From assembly GCF_003261055.1 (NCBI RefSeq), contig NZ_CP030073.1, positions 5,332,001-5,396,000 of the forward strand: a stretch of 64,000 bases of DNA, given 5' to 3'. Below are positions 26,606 through 34,363 of the stretch, piece after piece. This DNA comes from Streptomyces cadmiisoli (GTDB lineage: Bacteria > Actinomycetota > Actinomycetes > Streptomycetales > Streptomycetaceae). Below the pieces are notes generated by a model. It did no database searches, was not told the origin of the DNA, and was given only the letters and a program-made list of their open reading frames with translations. Position numbers and translations under genes: made by a program. Each line of letters begins with the position of its first letter. Position 1 is the first letter of the stretch.

Positions 26606-27763
26606 TTGGCCGGATCGGCTGATTTCGACCTGTACCGCCCGTCCGAGGAGCACGACATGCTCCGTGACGCCGTCCGTTCGCTGGCCGAGGCGAAGATCGC
26701 GCCGTACGCCGCCGTCGTGGACGAGGAGGCCCGCTTCCCGCAGGAGGCGCTGGAGGCGCTGGTCGCCAACGACCTGCACGCGGTGCACGTGCCCGAGGAG
26801 TACGGCGGCGCGGGCGCCGACGCCCTGGCCACCGTGATCGTGATCGAGGAGGTGGCCCGCGTGTGCGCGTCCTCCTCCCTGATCCCGGCGGTGAACAAGC
26901 TGGGCTCCCTGCCGGTGCTCCTGTCCGGTTCCGAGGACCTGAAGAAGCGGTACATGGCCCCGCTCGCCAAGGGCGACGCGATGTTCTCGTACTGCCTGTC
27001 CGAGCCCGACGCGGGATCCGACGCGGCCGGCATGAAGACCAAGGCCGTCCTCGACGGCGACCACTACGTCCTCAACGGCGTGAAGCGCTGGATCACCAAC
27101 GCCGGAGTCTCCGACTACTACACGGTGATGGCGGTCACCGACCCGGCCAAGCGATCCAAGGGCATCTCGGCGTTCGTCGTGGAGAAGTCCGACGAGGGCG
27201 TCTCCTTCGGCGCCCCGGAGAAGAAGCTCGGCATCAAGGGCTCGCCGACCCGTGAGGTCTATCTGGACAACGTCCGCGTCCCCGCCGACCGCATGATCGG
27301 CGAGGAGGGCACCGGCTTCGCCACCGCGATGAAGACCCTGGACCACACCCGTATCACCATCGCGGCGCAGGCCCTCGGCATCGCCCAGGGCGCCCTCGAC
27401 TACGCCAAGGGCTATGTCCGGGAGCGCAAGCAGTTCGGCAAGCCGATCGCCGACTTCCAGGGCATCCAGTTCATGCTCGCCGACATGGCCATGAAGATCG
27501 AGGCCGCCCGCCAGCTGACCTACGCGGCCGCCGCCAAGTCCGAGCGCGGCGACGCCGACCTCACCTTCCAGGGCGCGGCCGCCAAGTGCTTCGCCTCCGA
27601 CGTCGCGATGGAGGTCACCACCGACGCCGTCCAGCTCCTCGGCGGCTACGGCTACACCCGCGACTACCCGGTGGAGCGCATGATGCGCGACGCCAAGATC
27701 ACGCAGATCTACGAGGGCACCAACCAGGTCCAGCGGATCGTCATGGCGCGCAATCTGCCGTAG
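26606..27763 (+). CDS. Acyl-CoA dehydrogenase
   Basis: 385-residue FAD-dependent acyl-CoA dehydrogenase for beta-oxidation or branched-chain catabolism. Signatures: YCLSEPDAGSDAAGMKTKA, the flavin-binding WITNAGVSDYYTVMAV, and the C-terminal QLLGGYGYTRDYPVERMMRDAKITQIYEGT, where the catalytic Glu (YEGT) is present. The start is a TTG with GGAG about 11 bases upstream. A TAGTTA box near 26569 may be the -10. Homologues sit beside purE/purK in many actinobacteria. Confidence 0.95.
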   Translation: MAGSADFDLYRPSEEHDMLRDAVRSLAEAKIAPYAAVVDEEARFPQEALEALVANDLHAVHVPEEYGGAGADALATVIVIEEVARVCASSSLIPAVNKLGSLPVLLSGSEDLKKRYMAPLAKGDAMFSYCLSEPDAGSDAAGMKTKAVLDGDHYVLNGVKRWITNAGVSDYYTVMAVTDPAKRSKGISAFVVEKSDEGVSFGAPEKKLGIKGSPTREVYLDNVRVPADRMIGEEGTGFATAMKTLDHTRITIAAQALGIAQGALDYAKGYVRERKQFGKPIADFQGIQFMLADMAMKIEAARQLTYAAAAKSERGDADLTFQGAAAKCFASDVAMEVTTDAVQLLGGYGYTRDYPVERMMRDAKITQIYEGTNQVQRIVMARNLP

Positions 27764-27808
27764 CCGAGGCGGTGGCCGGTGCCGTGGGCATTCGGCGTAG
27801 TGACGGTG

Positions 27809-27836
27809 AGCCCCCGGAGCGAATCCGGGGGCTTTC
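27809..27836 (+). terminator. Rho-independent terminator after acyl-CoA dehydrogenase
   Basis: AGCCCCCGGA, loop GCGAA, TCCGGGGGCT, then TTTCG. A 10-bp stem 45 bp after the stop. Confidence 0.85.
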
Positions 27837-27971
27837 GTCCTGTCGGCGGCTTTGGTCCCGGGCGGTTCGTCACGGATTGTTCCCGTCGGTGCGATGGCGG
27901 GTCGCCGTCGGTAGGCGTACGACGGTAGGGCGCGGGGTCCGCCGGACCCCCCTCACCCCCCAGGAGGAGCC

Positions 27972-28334
27972 ATGACCCAGCCCGGAACCATGACCCCGAT
28001 GAGCAAGGCGATGCAGGACTGCGTCCAGGCGTGCATGTCCTGCCACACCGTGTGCGAGGAGACCATGAGCTCCTGCATGCAGATGGGCGGCCAGGCCCAG
28101 ATGCAGATCATGCGCGCGCTCATGGACTGCTCCGAGATGACCCGCATGTGCGCCGACATGATGATGCGCCGCTCGCCCATGTCGGCCGAGATGTGCGCGA
28201 TGTGCGCCAAGGCGTGCGAGATGTGCGCCGAGGCGTGTATGTCGATGCCGGACGACGCGCAGATGATGCGCTGCGCGGAGGCGTGTCGCCGCTGCGCGGA
28301 GAGCTGCCGCTCGATGGCCGGCGCCACCATGTGA
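27972..28334 (+). CDS. Cys/Met-rich four-helix copper-binding protein (DUF326/Csp-like)
   Basis: 120 residues with 16 cysteines (positions 17, 21, 24, 28, 35, 53, 59, 74, 77, 81, 84, 88, 100, 104, 107, 111) and 26 methionines. Cysteines repeat as CxxC and CxxxC along predicted helices, the pattern of cytosolic copper-storage proteins, whose four-helix bundle is lined with thiolates that bind Cu(I). No signal peptide, so intracellular. AGGAGG precedes the ATG; a GGGGTCC/GGACCCC dyad at 27934-27950 lies just upstream. No copper exporter or CsoR is adjacent. Copper as ligand is inferred from the family. Confidence 0.88.
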   Translation: MTQPGTMTPMSKAMQDCVQACMSCHTVCEETMSSCMQMGGQAQMQIMRALMDCSEMTRMCADMMMRRSPMSAEMCAMCAKACEMCAEACMSMPDDAQMMRCAEACRRCAESCRSMAGATM

Positions 28335-28354
28335 CACCCGGCCCGGTGCCGTCG

Positions 28355-28381
28355 GGAGCCCCGTGCGCGATACGGGGCTCC
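28355..28381. terminator. Bidirectional terminator
   Basis: GGAGCCCCGT (28355-28364) and ACGGGGCTCC (28372-28381), 10-bp perfect stem, 7-nt loop, between convergent genes. Confidence 0.8.
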
Positions 28382-28396
28382 TGGCGCGAAGGGCCC

Positions 28397-29035
28397 TCAG
28401 AACAGCGGCGCGAGGGCCCGTTCCAGGTCGTCCGGTGAGCGGAAGTGGACCGCCCGCATGCCCAGCGCCGCGGCGGCCGTCACGTTCTCCGCGGTGTCGT
28501 CGACGAACAGGCACCGGTCGAGCGGGACGCCCGCGCGCTCGGCCGCCAGCCGGAAGATGCGCGCATCCGGTTTGGCGAGCCCGACCCGGGCGCTGCTGAC
28601 GACGTCGTCGGCGAGGTCGGACAGACCGAGGGACGCGAGATCGGCCTCCAGGGCCACCGAGGCGTTGCTCAGCAGGACGACCGGGACGTGCTCACGCGCG
28701 CGGCGCAGCAGCGCCACCACCTTCTCGTCGGCGTGGAACGGCGCGTTCGCCAGGGCGTCGCCGAGGTCGAGCGCGACGGCCTCGGGCACCAGCCCGGCGA
28801 GCCCCGCGGCGACCGAGCGGACCCACTCACGCGGGGTCGCCCGCCCCAGCATCAGCGGCAGATCGACGTCCGGTGCGAACGCCACCTTCATCGTGGTGCC
28901 CTCGGCCAGGCCCGCCGCCGCCTCCAGGGCGGTCACCCTGGAGGCGTCGTAGTACCGGATCACGTTGTCGACGTCGCAGAGCACCACGTCGAAGGGCCGT
29001 CCGTCGCCGGAGCCGGCCGCTGCGGCGTCAGTCAC
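28397..29035 (-). CDS. HAD-superfamily hydrolase
   Basis: 212 residues. HAD motif I appears as LCDVDNVI, with the nucleophile and acid aspartates but Asn in place of the usual Gly; motif II is VVLLSNAS, motif III lysine is in GLAKPDARIF, and motif IV is LFVDDTAEN. It is a small phosphatase-like protein of unknown substrate. The GTG start overlaps the end of the upstream LCP gene by eight bases, so it is cotranscribed with that wall-ligase gene. Confidence 0.9.
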   Translation of the reverse strand: MTDAAAAGSGDGRPFDVVLCDVDNVIRYYDASRVTALEAAAGLAEGTTMKVAFAPDVDLPLMLGRATPREWVRSVAAGLAGLVPEAVALDLGDALANAPFHADEKVVALLRRAREHVPVVLLSNASVALEADLASLGLSDLADDVVSSARVGLAKPDARIFRLAAERAGVPLDRCLFVDDTAENVTAAAALGMRAVHFRSPDDLERALAPLF

Positions 29036-30320
29036 CCGAGACCGTGACCTTCTCGTCGTTGTTCAGCTGCTCGACGAGCGTCTTCACCTTGGCCTCGTCC
29101 CAGACGAGGTTGCCGCCCGAGGAGCCCGAGATCGGGATGTTCATCGACTTGCCGTCGCCGCCGCTGACACCCTTCATCGCCCAGAACATGTCGGCCAGGT
29201 CGAACAGGCCCATGTCCTTGTCGACGACGAGGGAGTCCAGGCCCGCGCCCATGGTCGGGTAGAGCTTGAAGGGGTTCAGCACCGTGCCGGGCGTCGCCAC
29301 CTGGTTGGCCAGGGCGGACAGGAACTTCTGCTGGTTCTTGGTGCGGTCCAGGTCGGAGCCGGCGAGCGCGTACCGGGTGCGGACGAAGGCGAGGGCCTCC
29401 TCGCCGTTCAGGGTCTGCTTGCCCTTCTTGAAGTCCGCGCCGGACTTGGTGTCCTTGATGTCCTGCGGGATGTCCATCTCCACACCGCCGACCGCGTCCA
29501 CGATGTTCGCGAAACCGGCGAAACCGATCTCGACGTAGTGGTCGATGTGCAGGCCCGTGTTGAACTCGACGGTGCGCACCAGCAGTTCCGGGCCGTCCTC
29601 GGCGTAGGCGGCGTTGAGCTTCACGTGCCGGCCCGTGCCCTCGTACCGCTTGCCGGACTCGGAGCCGACGAAGGTCGGGATCTCCACGTCCGAGTCACGC
29701 GGCAGGGAGATCAGGGTGGGTCCGTTGTCACCGGTGTGCAGAAGCATCATCGAGTCCGTGCGCTTGCCGTCCGCGGACCCGGTGTGCAGCTTCTTCTTCT
29801 CCTCGGCGGACATGCCCTCGCGGCTGTCGGAGCCGACGATGAGGTAGTTGGTGCCCTCGCCCTTCTCGGGACGGTCGATGACCTTCGACAGGTCGACGTC
29901 GCGATTGAGCTTGGAGTCCGCCCAGAAGTACGTGCCGACCAGCGTGACGACCAGCACGGTCACCACGGTGATGGAGGTCACCTTGATCCGGCGGCGCCAG
30001 TCCGGGGCGGGGCGCGGCGCGTACATCCCCGAGCCGTCGCCGGGCCCGCCGGGGCCGCGGCCGCCGTGGTTGCCGTAGACCTGGCCGGTGTTGTAACCGC
30101 TGTCGTAGTCGTTGTGACCGTCGTGTCCGCGGCCGTCGACGTACGACGGCTGCTGCGGAACTCCGTACGGCGGTGCCTGATGGCCCCCGCCGGGCGGTGC
30201 CGCCGGGCCGCGCCGCACCTGGCGCATCACACGGGCGTTCTCGGGCTGCGGGCCCGCGCTGCCGCGTCCGTACCCGGTGCCGCGGTTGTCGTCGGACCAT
30301 CCCTGGGGCCAATCATTCAT
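29028..30320 (-). CDS. LytR-CpsA-Psr (LCP) family wall glycopolymer ligase, paralogue 1
   Basis: 430 residues. Long disordered Gly/Tyr/Asn-rich cytoplasmic N-terminus, one membrane helix (TSITVVTVLVVTLVGTYFW), then an extracellular LCP domain: YLIVGSDSREG, RTDSMMLLHT, LISLPRDSDVEIP, KLNAAYAEDG, IDHYVEIGFAGF and VRTRYALAGSDLDRTKNQQKFL. LCP enzymes move glycopolymers from undecaprenyl phosphate to peptidoglycan. It ends without a LytR_C domain. I take the ATG at 30320; the frame is open further up. First of five LCP genes within about 10 kb. Confidence 0.92.
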   Translation of the reverse strand: MNDWPQGWSDDNRGTGYGRGSAGPQPENARVMRQVRRGPAAPPGGGHQAPPYGVPQQPSYVDGRGHDGHNDYDSGYNTGQVYGNHGGRGPGGPGDGSGMYAPRPAPDWRRRIKVTSITVVTVLVVTLVGTYFWADSKLNRDVDLSKVIDRPEKGEGTNYLIVGSDSREGMSAEEKKKLHTGSADGKRTDSMMLLHTGDNGPTLISLPRDSDVEIPTFVGSESGKRYEGTGRHVKLNAAYAEDGPELLVRTVEFNTGLHIDHYVEIGFAGFANIVDAVGGVEMDIPQDIKDTKSGADFKKGKQTLNGEEALAFVRTRYALAGSDLDRTKNQQKFLSALANQVATPGTVLNPFKLYPTMGAGLDSLVVDKDMGLFDLADMFWAMKGVSGGDGKSMNIPISGSSGGNLVWDEAKVKTLVEQLNNDEKVTVSGD

Positions 30321-30439
30321 GCGCCCCAGTGTGCAGGTCGGGGCCATATGGCTTACAAGCTTCGACGGAAAATCACAGCGTGGCTGTTGCCAATCCGACA
30401 CAAATTCCGCGCCTGCGGGTTCGGCATAAGGTGGAGGCC

Positions 30440-31006
30440 ATGACAGACCAGGCCAGCGCCCCGGAGCAGGAAACACCTAGCACTCCGGACATACCGGGTA
30501 AGCCCACCTCCGCTTCCCGAACCACCCTCAGCCACATCATGACCCACAGCGACACCAACCTGTTGGGGACGGTGCACGGTGGTGTGATCATGAAGCTGGT
30601 CGACGACGCGGCCGGCGCGGTGGCCGGCCGGCACAGCGGCGGTCCCGCCGTCACCGCCTCCATGGACGAGATGGCGTTCCTCGAACCCGTCCGCGTGGGC
30701 GACCTCGTGCACGTCAAGGCGCAGGTCAACTGGACCGGCCGCACCTCGATGGAGGTGGGCGTGCGCGTCCTGGCCGAACGCTGGAACGAGTCGGCCCCGG
30801 CCACCCAGGTCGGCTCGGCCTACCTGGTGTTCGCCGCGGTGGACGCCGACGGCAAGCCCCGCCACGTCCCGCCGGTGTTCCCGGAGACGGAGCGCGACAA
30901 GCGCCGCTACCAGGAGGCGCAGATCCGGCGCACCCACCGCCTGGCCCGCCGCCGGGCCATCAGGGAACTGCGCGAGAAGCGGGCGGCGCAGGGCTTCGAG
31001 GACTGA
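30440..31006 (+). CDS. Hotdog-fold acyl-CoA thioesterase
   Basis: 188 residues. Hotdog domain of the cytosolic acyl-CoA hydrolase type: LSHIMTHSDTNLLGTVHGGVIMKLVDDAAGAVAGRH carries the catalytic Asn/Asp region; FLEPVRVGDLVHVKAQVNWTGRTSMEVGV completes the sheet. The last 40 residues are a basic helix (RRTHRLARRRAIRELREKRAA). It hydrolyses acyl-CoA to acid and CoA. TAAGGT (30427-30432) lies seven bases before the ATG, with GGAGG between, so both leaderless and ribosome-site starts are possible. Confidence 0.9.
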   Translation: MTDQASAPEQETPSTPDIPGKPTSASRTTLSHIMTHSDTNLLGTVHGGVIMKLVDDAAGAVAGRHSGGPAVTASMDEMAFLEPVRVGDLVHVKAQVNWTGRTSMEVGVRVLAERWNESAPATQVGSAYLVFAAVDADGKPRHVPPVFPETERDKRRYQEAQIRRTHRLARRRAIRELREKRAAQGFED

Positions 31007-31033
31007 CCGGAACCGCACGCGTACGGCACCCGG

Positions 31034-32497
31034 TTACGAGCAGCCCACCTCGTCGCCCCGCACCACGCCGGACTCGCCCTGCCGGGTGTCCGGCGGCCGC
31101 ACCCGGCGCACCTGGCGGAAGTCCGTGCCGACGGTCACCTTCAGCGTCGGCCCCTGCCCCCTGACCTCACGCAGTTCGCTGCCGGGCAGGGCCGCCGCGA
31201 GCGACTTCGCGGAGCGGTCCCAGCGGGGGTCGTAGGCGACCACGGTGCGCCGCACCGACGGATCCGCGGCGTTCGTCGGCTGCTGGGTGGTGCGGAAACC
31301 GATGGCCGCGAGGGCCGCGTCGGCACGGCGGCCCAGCCCGGCCGTCCTCGTGCCGTTCTCCACCTGCACCCGGATCTGCTGCGGGGCCACCTCCACCTGC
31401 ACGGCCGTGTTCCTCGGCCGCCCGGTGGACAGCGGCTTGTCGTCGCGCAGCGCCTGGAACAGCCGCCCCGCGCCCACCGGGTCCCACTTCAGCGTCGAAC
31501 CGATGCCCTTGACGGCGTAGCCCATCTGCCCGATCGGGACGGTGGTGAACTCGGACGAGGAGGGGGAGAAGTTCCGCATCGCCCGCCCGAGGTCCAGCAG
31601 CTCGTCCGTGCCGAACTGCTTGTCGGCCCGCACCGAGCCCAGCACCGCCCGCGTCACGTCACGGAACTTGATCGGGTTCAGCAGCACCCCTGAGGAGGTC
31701 GCCCGGCCGATCAGCGCGGCCAGGAACTCCTGCTGGCGCTGCATGCGGCCGAGGTCGGACGCCCCGTCGACATACCGGGCGCGCACGTACTGGAGGGCCT
31801 CTCCACCGGTCAGTGTGTGCTTCCCGGCCGGGAGGTTCAGCCCGGTGTGGGTGTCCTTCAGCGGCCGGGCGGTGCACACGTGCACCCCGCCGAGCACGTC
31901 GACCGTCTTCATGAAGCTGGTGAAGTCGACCTCCAGATAGTGGTCGATCTTCACCCGGGTCATGTGCTCGACCGTGCGCACCGTCAGCTGCGGCCCGCCC
32001 TCCGCGTACGCCGCGTTCAGCCTGACCGGGTGCGCCCCGTGCTGCTCGCCGGTGGTCTCGTCGGTGTGCGCGGGCAGCTCGGCGTAGGAGTCGCGCGGCA
32101 GGCTCACGACGCTCGCCCGCTCCCGGTCCTCCGAGATGTGCACGATCATGATCGTGTCGGTGCAGTGGCAGGGCGAACCGCCGAGCCGGTACTTGCGCCG
32201 CTGGGCCTCGGAGATGCTGTCCCGCCCGTCGGTCCCGACCAGCAGCACGTTCATGCCGTGACCGGCGCGCGGCCGGTTCTTCATGTCCTTGAAGGGGTCC
32301 ACCCGCGCGATGTCCGCGTCCAGGCTCGTGACCACCGCGTGCCCGATCCCGGCCGAGGCGAGAATCACCACGGACAGTGTGGTCACCGCCCGCATGGCCC
32401 AACGGGGCCGCCTCCGCCTCACGGGTGGCCGCGCCGCGCGCCGCTCCTCGGGGCGGCGCGGTTCGCGGGCGGGAGGCCGGGGCGGCGTGACGGGCAT
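31034..32497 (-). CDS. LCP family wall glycopolymer ligase with LytR_C domain, paralogue 2
   Basis: 487 residues: Pro/Arg-rich cytoplasmic tail, membrane helix (VTTLSVVILASAGIGHAVV), LCP domain (VLLVGTDGRDS, CTDTIMIVHIS, VVSLPRDSYAELP, RLNAAYAEGG, IDHYLEVDFTSF, VRARYVDGASDLGRMQRQQEFL) and a C-terminal LytR_C domain (QVENGTRTAGLGRRADAAL). The start ATG at 32497 has GGAGGT upstream; an earlier in-frame ATG at 32587 is less likely. The cysteine pair CHC in the LCP domain is unusual. Convergent with the thioesterase, divergent from a glycosyltransferase. Confidence 0.92.
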   Translation of the reverse strand: MPVTPPRPPAREPRRPEERRAARPPVRRRRPRWAMRAVTTLSVVILASAGIGHAVVTSLDADIARVDPFKDMKNRPRAGHGMNVLLVGTDGRDSISEAQRRKYRLGGSPCHCTDTIMIVHISEDRERASVVSLPRDSYAELPAHTDETTGEQHGAHPVRLNAAYAEGGPQLTVRTVEHMTRVKIDHYLEVDFTSFMKTVDVLGGVHVCTARPLKDTHTGLNLPAGKHTLTGGEALQYVRARYVDGASDLGRMQRQQEFLAALIGRATSSGVLLNPIKFRDVTRAVLGSVRADKQFGTDELLDLGRAMRNFSPSSSEFTTVPIGQMGYAVKGIGSTLKWDPVGAGRLFQALRDDKPLSTGRPRNTAVQVEVAPQQIRVQVENGTRTAGLGRRADAALAAIGFRTTQQPTNAADPSVRRTVVAYDPRWDRSAKSLAAALPGSELREVRGQGPTLKVTVGTDFRQVRRVRPPDTRQGESGVVRGDEVGCS

Positions 32498-32634
32498 GGA
32501 GGCACCTCCGCTGGAGCGGGAGCGAAGCCGTACGTGGGATCTTGAGCACCGTAGGCCCATACGATCTGTGGACTGGTGGACCGCCACGGGCGGGGCGCCT
32601 CGCTGTCCCCCGTTCGCGGTAACGTGAGGCCCCT

Positions 32635-33663
32635 ATGAACGCCAATCCCGACGTGCAGCTCCCCGCCGTGTCCGTCATCATGCCCGTCCTCAACGAGGAG
32701 CGGCATCTGCGCGGCGCAGTTCAAGCGATCCTCGCCCAGGAGTACGCGGGCGAGATGGAGGTGGTGATCGCCCTCGGTCCGTCCGCGGACCGTACGGACG
32801 AGATCGCCGCCGAGCTGGTCCGCGAGGACCCCCGTGTGCACACGGTCCCCAACCCGACCGGTCGCACACCCGCCGCCCTCAACGCCGCGATCAAGGCATC
32901 CCGGCATCCGATCGTGGTCCGTGTCGACGGCCACGGCATGCTCTCGCCGAACTACATCGCGACCGCCGTACGGCTCCTGAACGAGACCGGCGCGCAGAAC
33001 GTCGGCGGCATCATGCACGCCGAGGGCGAGAACGACTGGGAGCACGCCGTCGCGGCGGCCATGACGTCGCGGATCGGCGTCGGCAACGCGGTCTTCCACA
33101 CGGGTGGCGACGCCGGCGCGGCCGAGACGGTCTACCTCGGCGTCTTCCGCCGGGAGGCACTGGAGCAGCAGGGCGGCTACAACGAGGAGTTCATCCGCGC
33201 CCAGGACTGGGAGCTGAACTTCCGCATCCGTGAGGCGGGCGGCCTCATCTGGTTCTCGCCCGAGCTGAAGGTGTCCTACCGGCCGCGGCCGAGCATGCGT
33301 GCGCTGGCGAAGCAGTACAAGGACTACGGCCGCTGGCGGCACGTCGTCGCCCGCTACCACTCCGGCTCCATCAACCTGCGCTACCTCGCCCCGCCGACGG
33401 CGGTGTGCGCGATAGCCGCGGGCCTGGTCGTCGGCGCCGCCGTGACCCCGTGGGCCCTGGTGATCCCCGGCGGCTACCTCGCTGCGATAGTCGCCGGTTC
33501 CGTCCCGGCCGGCCGGGGCCTGCCGCTCAAGGCCCGCCTCCAGATCCCCGTCGCCCTCGCGACGATGCACATGTCCTGGGGATTCGGTTTCCTGACCAGC
33601 CCCAAGTCCCTGGCCCGCAAGGTGATCGCCTCCCGGCGCGAGGCGGTCGTCAGCGAGGTCTGA
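32635..33663 (+). CDS. GT2 glycosyltransferase (ExoA-like)
   Basis: 342 residues. GT-A fold glycosyltransferase family 2: SVIMPVLNEERHL, nucleotide-binding VVRVDGHGML (DxH variant of the DxD motif), FIRAQDWELNFRI (catalytic base region), then two or three hydrophobic segments near the C-terminus (AVCAIAAGLVVGAAV; ALVIPGGYLAAIVAG). It probably extends a surface glycan at the inner membrane face, in keeping with flanking LCP ligases. TAACGT lies nine bases upstream of the ATG, so the message may have almost no leader. Confidence 0.92.
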   Translation: MNANPDVQLPAVSVIMPVLNEERHLRGAVQAILAQEYAGEMEVVIALGPSADRTDEIAAELVREDPRVHTVPNPTGRTPAALNAAIKASRHPIVVRVDGHGMLSPNYIATAVRLLNETGAQNVGGIMHAEGENDWEHAVAAAMTSRIGVGNAVFHTGGDAGAAETVYLGVFRREALEQQGGYNEEFIRAQDWELNFRIREAGGLIWFSPELKVSYRPRPSMRALAKQYKDYGRWRHVVARYHSGSINLRYLAPPTAVCAIAAGLVVGAAVTPWALVIPGGYLAAIVAGSVPAGRGLPLKARLQIPVALATMHMSWGFGFLTSPKSLARKVIASRREAVVSEV

Positions 33664-33707
33664 GCGCCGGGCCGCCGTCCGAGGCGGTGACGGACCACGA
33701 CGGCGAC

Positions 33708-33767
33708 GGCAGGGTCTCCCCGCGCTCGGGACGCCACGGCACCTCGAGCCGGCGGGGAGGCCCTGCC
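33708..33767. terminator. Long hairpin between convergent glycosyltransferase and sapA-like genes
   Basis: GGCAGGG-T-CTCCCCGC and its complement GCGGGGAG-G-CCCTGCC (one T-G pair), with an inner GCTCG/CGAGC stem. Bidirectional terminator. Confidence 0.7.
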
Positions 33768-33777
33768 GAGCCGTACG

Positions 33778-34200
33778 TCAGCCGCAGTGGACGCCGTAGT
33801 TGATCTGGATGTAGCTGGCGTTGCCGGCCGAGCCCCCGTAGTCGACGCAGGTGTCCACGGCCTTGATGTAGACGGGGCCCGCGTAGTACTTGAAGGTGCC
33901 CGCGTCGTACTCGTTGGCCTTCCACACCGCGTCGGTCCGGTGGATGCGCAGCCGGGCGTCCAGGTACATCGCCGTGCCCGGGGTGTCGCTGACGGTGACG
34001 ACGCAGTTGTAGCCGTTGGAGCTGTTGTACGTGATGTAGGCGGTGCCGTCGCCGACGTCCTTGGAGCCGATCACGCTGTAGCCGGACCCGCAACCGCCGT
34101 TGTAGGAGGCCGCCTGGGCGGTGCCGGTCGTGGCGATCATTCCGGCGGCGGTCATCCCGACGACCGCCGCCACGGATCCAAGTCGCTTGAACTGCGGCAT
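33778..34200 (-). CDS. Spore-associated protein A (SapA)-like secreted protein
   Basis: 140 residues with a classical signal peptide (basic QFKR, hydrophobic stretch, cleavage after GTAQAA). The mature part begins SYNGGCGSGYSVIGSKDV and continues with TYNSSNGYNCVVTV and YYAGPVYIKAVDTCVDYGG. Four cysteines could make two disulfides. It resembles the SapA family found on Streptomyces spores; molecular role unknown. GAGGGGAAC lies upstream of the ATG. Codons are richer in TAC/AAC and the protein is Tyr-rich compared with its neighbours. Confidence 0.82.
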   Translation of the reverse strand: MPQFKRLGSVAAVVGMTAAGMIATTGTAQAASYNGGCGSGYSVIGSKDVGDGTAYITYNSSNGYNCVVTVSDTPGTAMYLDARLRIHRTDAVWKANEYDAGTFKYYAGPVYIKAVDTCVDYGGSAGNASYIQINYGVHCG

Positions 34201-34228
34201 GGTTGAGTTCCCCTCAGGTTCGACTGCG

Positions 34229-34295
34229 GAAATGCCAATGATCATTTCGGCAGGCCGACGGGGTGGGCAACCCTCAACGGTGTGACCCGGGTCAC
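34229..34295 (-). promoter_or_regulatory. Inverted repeats in the upstream region of the sapA-like gene
   Basis: GAAATG (34229-34234) / CATTTC (34243-34248) around eight bases, and a perfect 14-bp palindrome GTGACCCGGGTCAC at 34282-34295, both upstream of the sapA-like start at 34200. Candidate operators for developmental control; regulator unknown. Confidence 0.35.
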
Positions 34296-34363
34296 GGCGC
34301 TCGACGGGGCGCCGGGCAGGTCGCCGCCCCTTTGAACGGAGGCGTTCGACGCGGCCCGGCACA

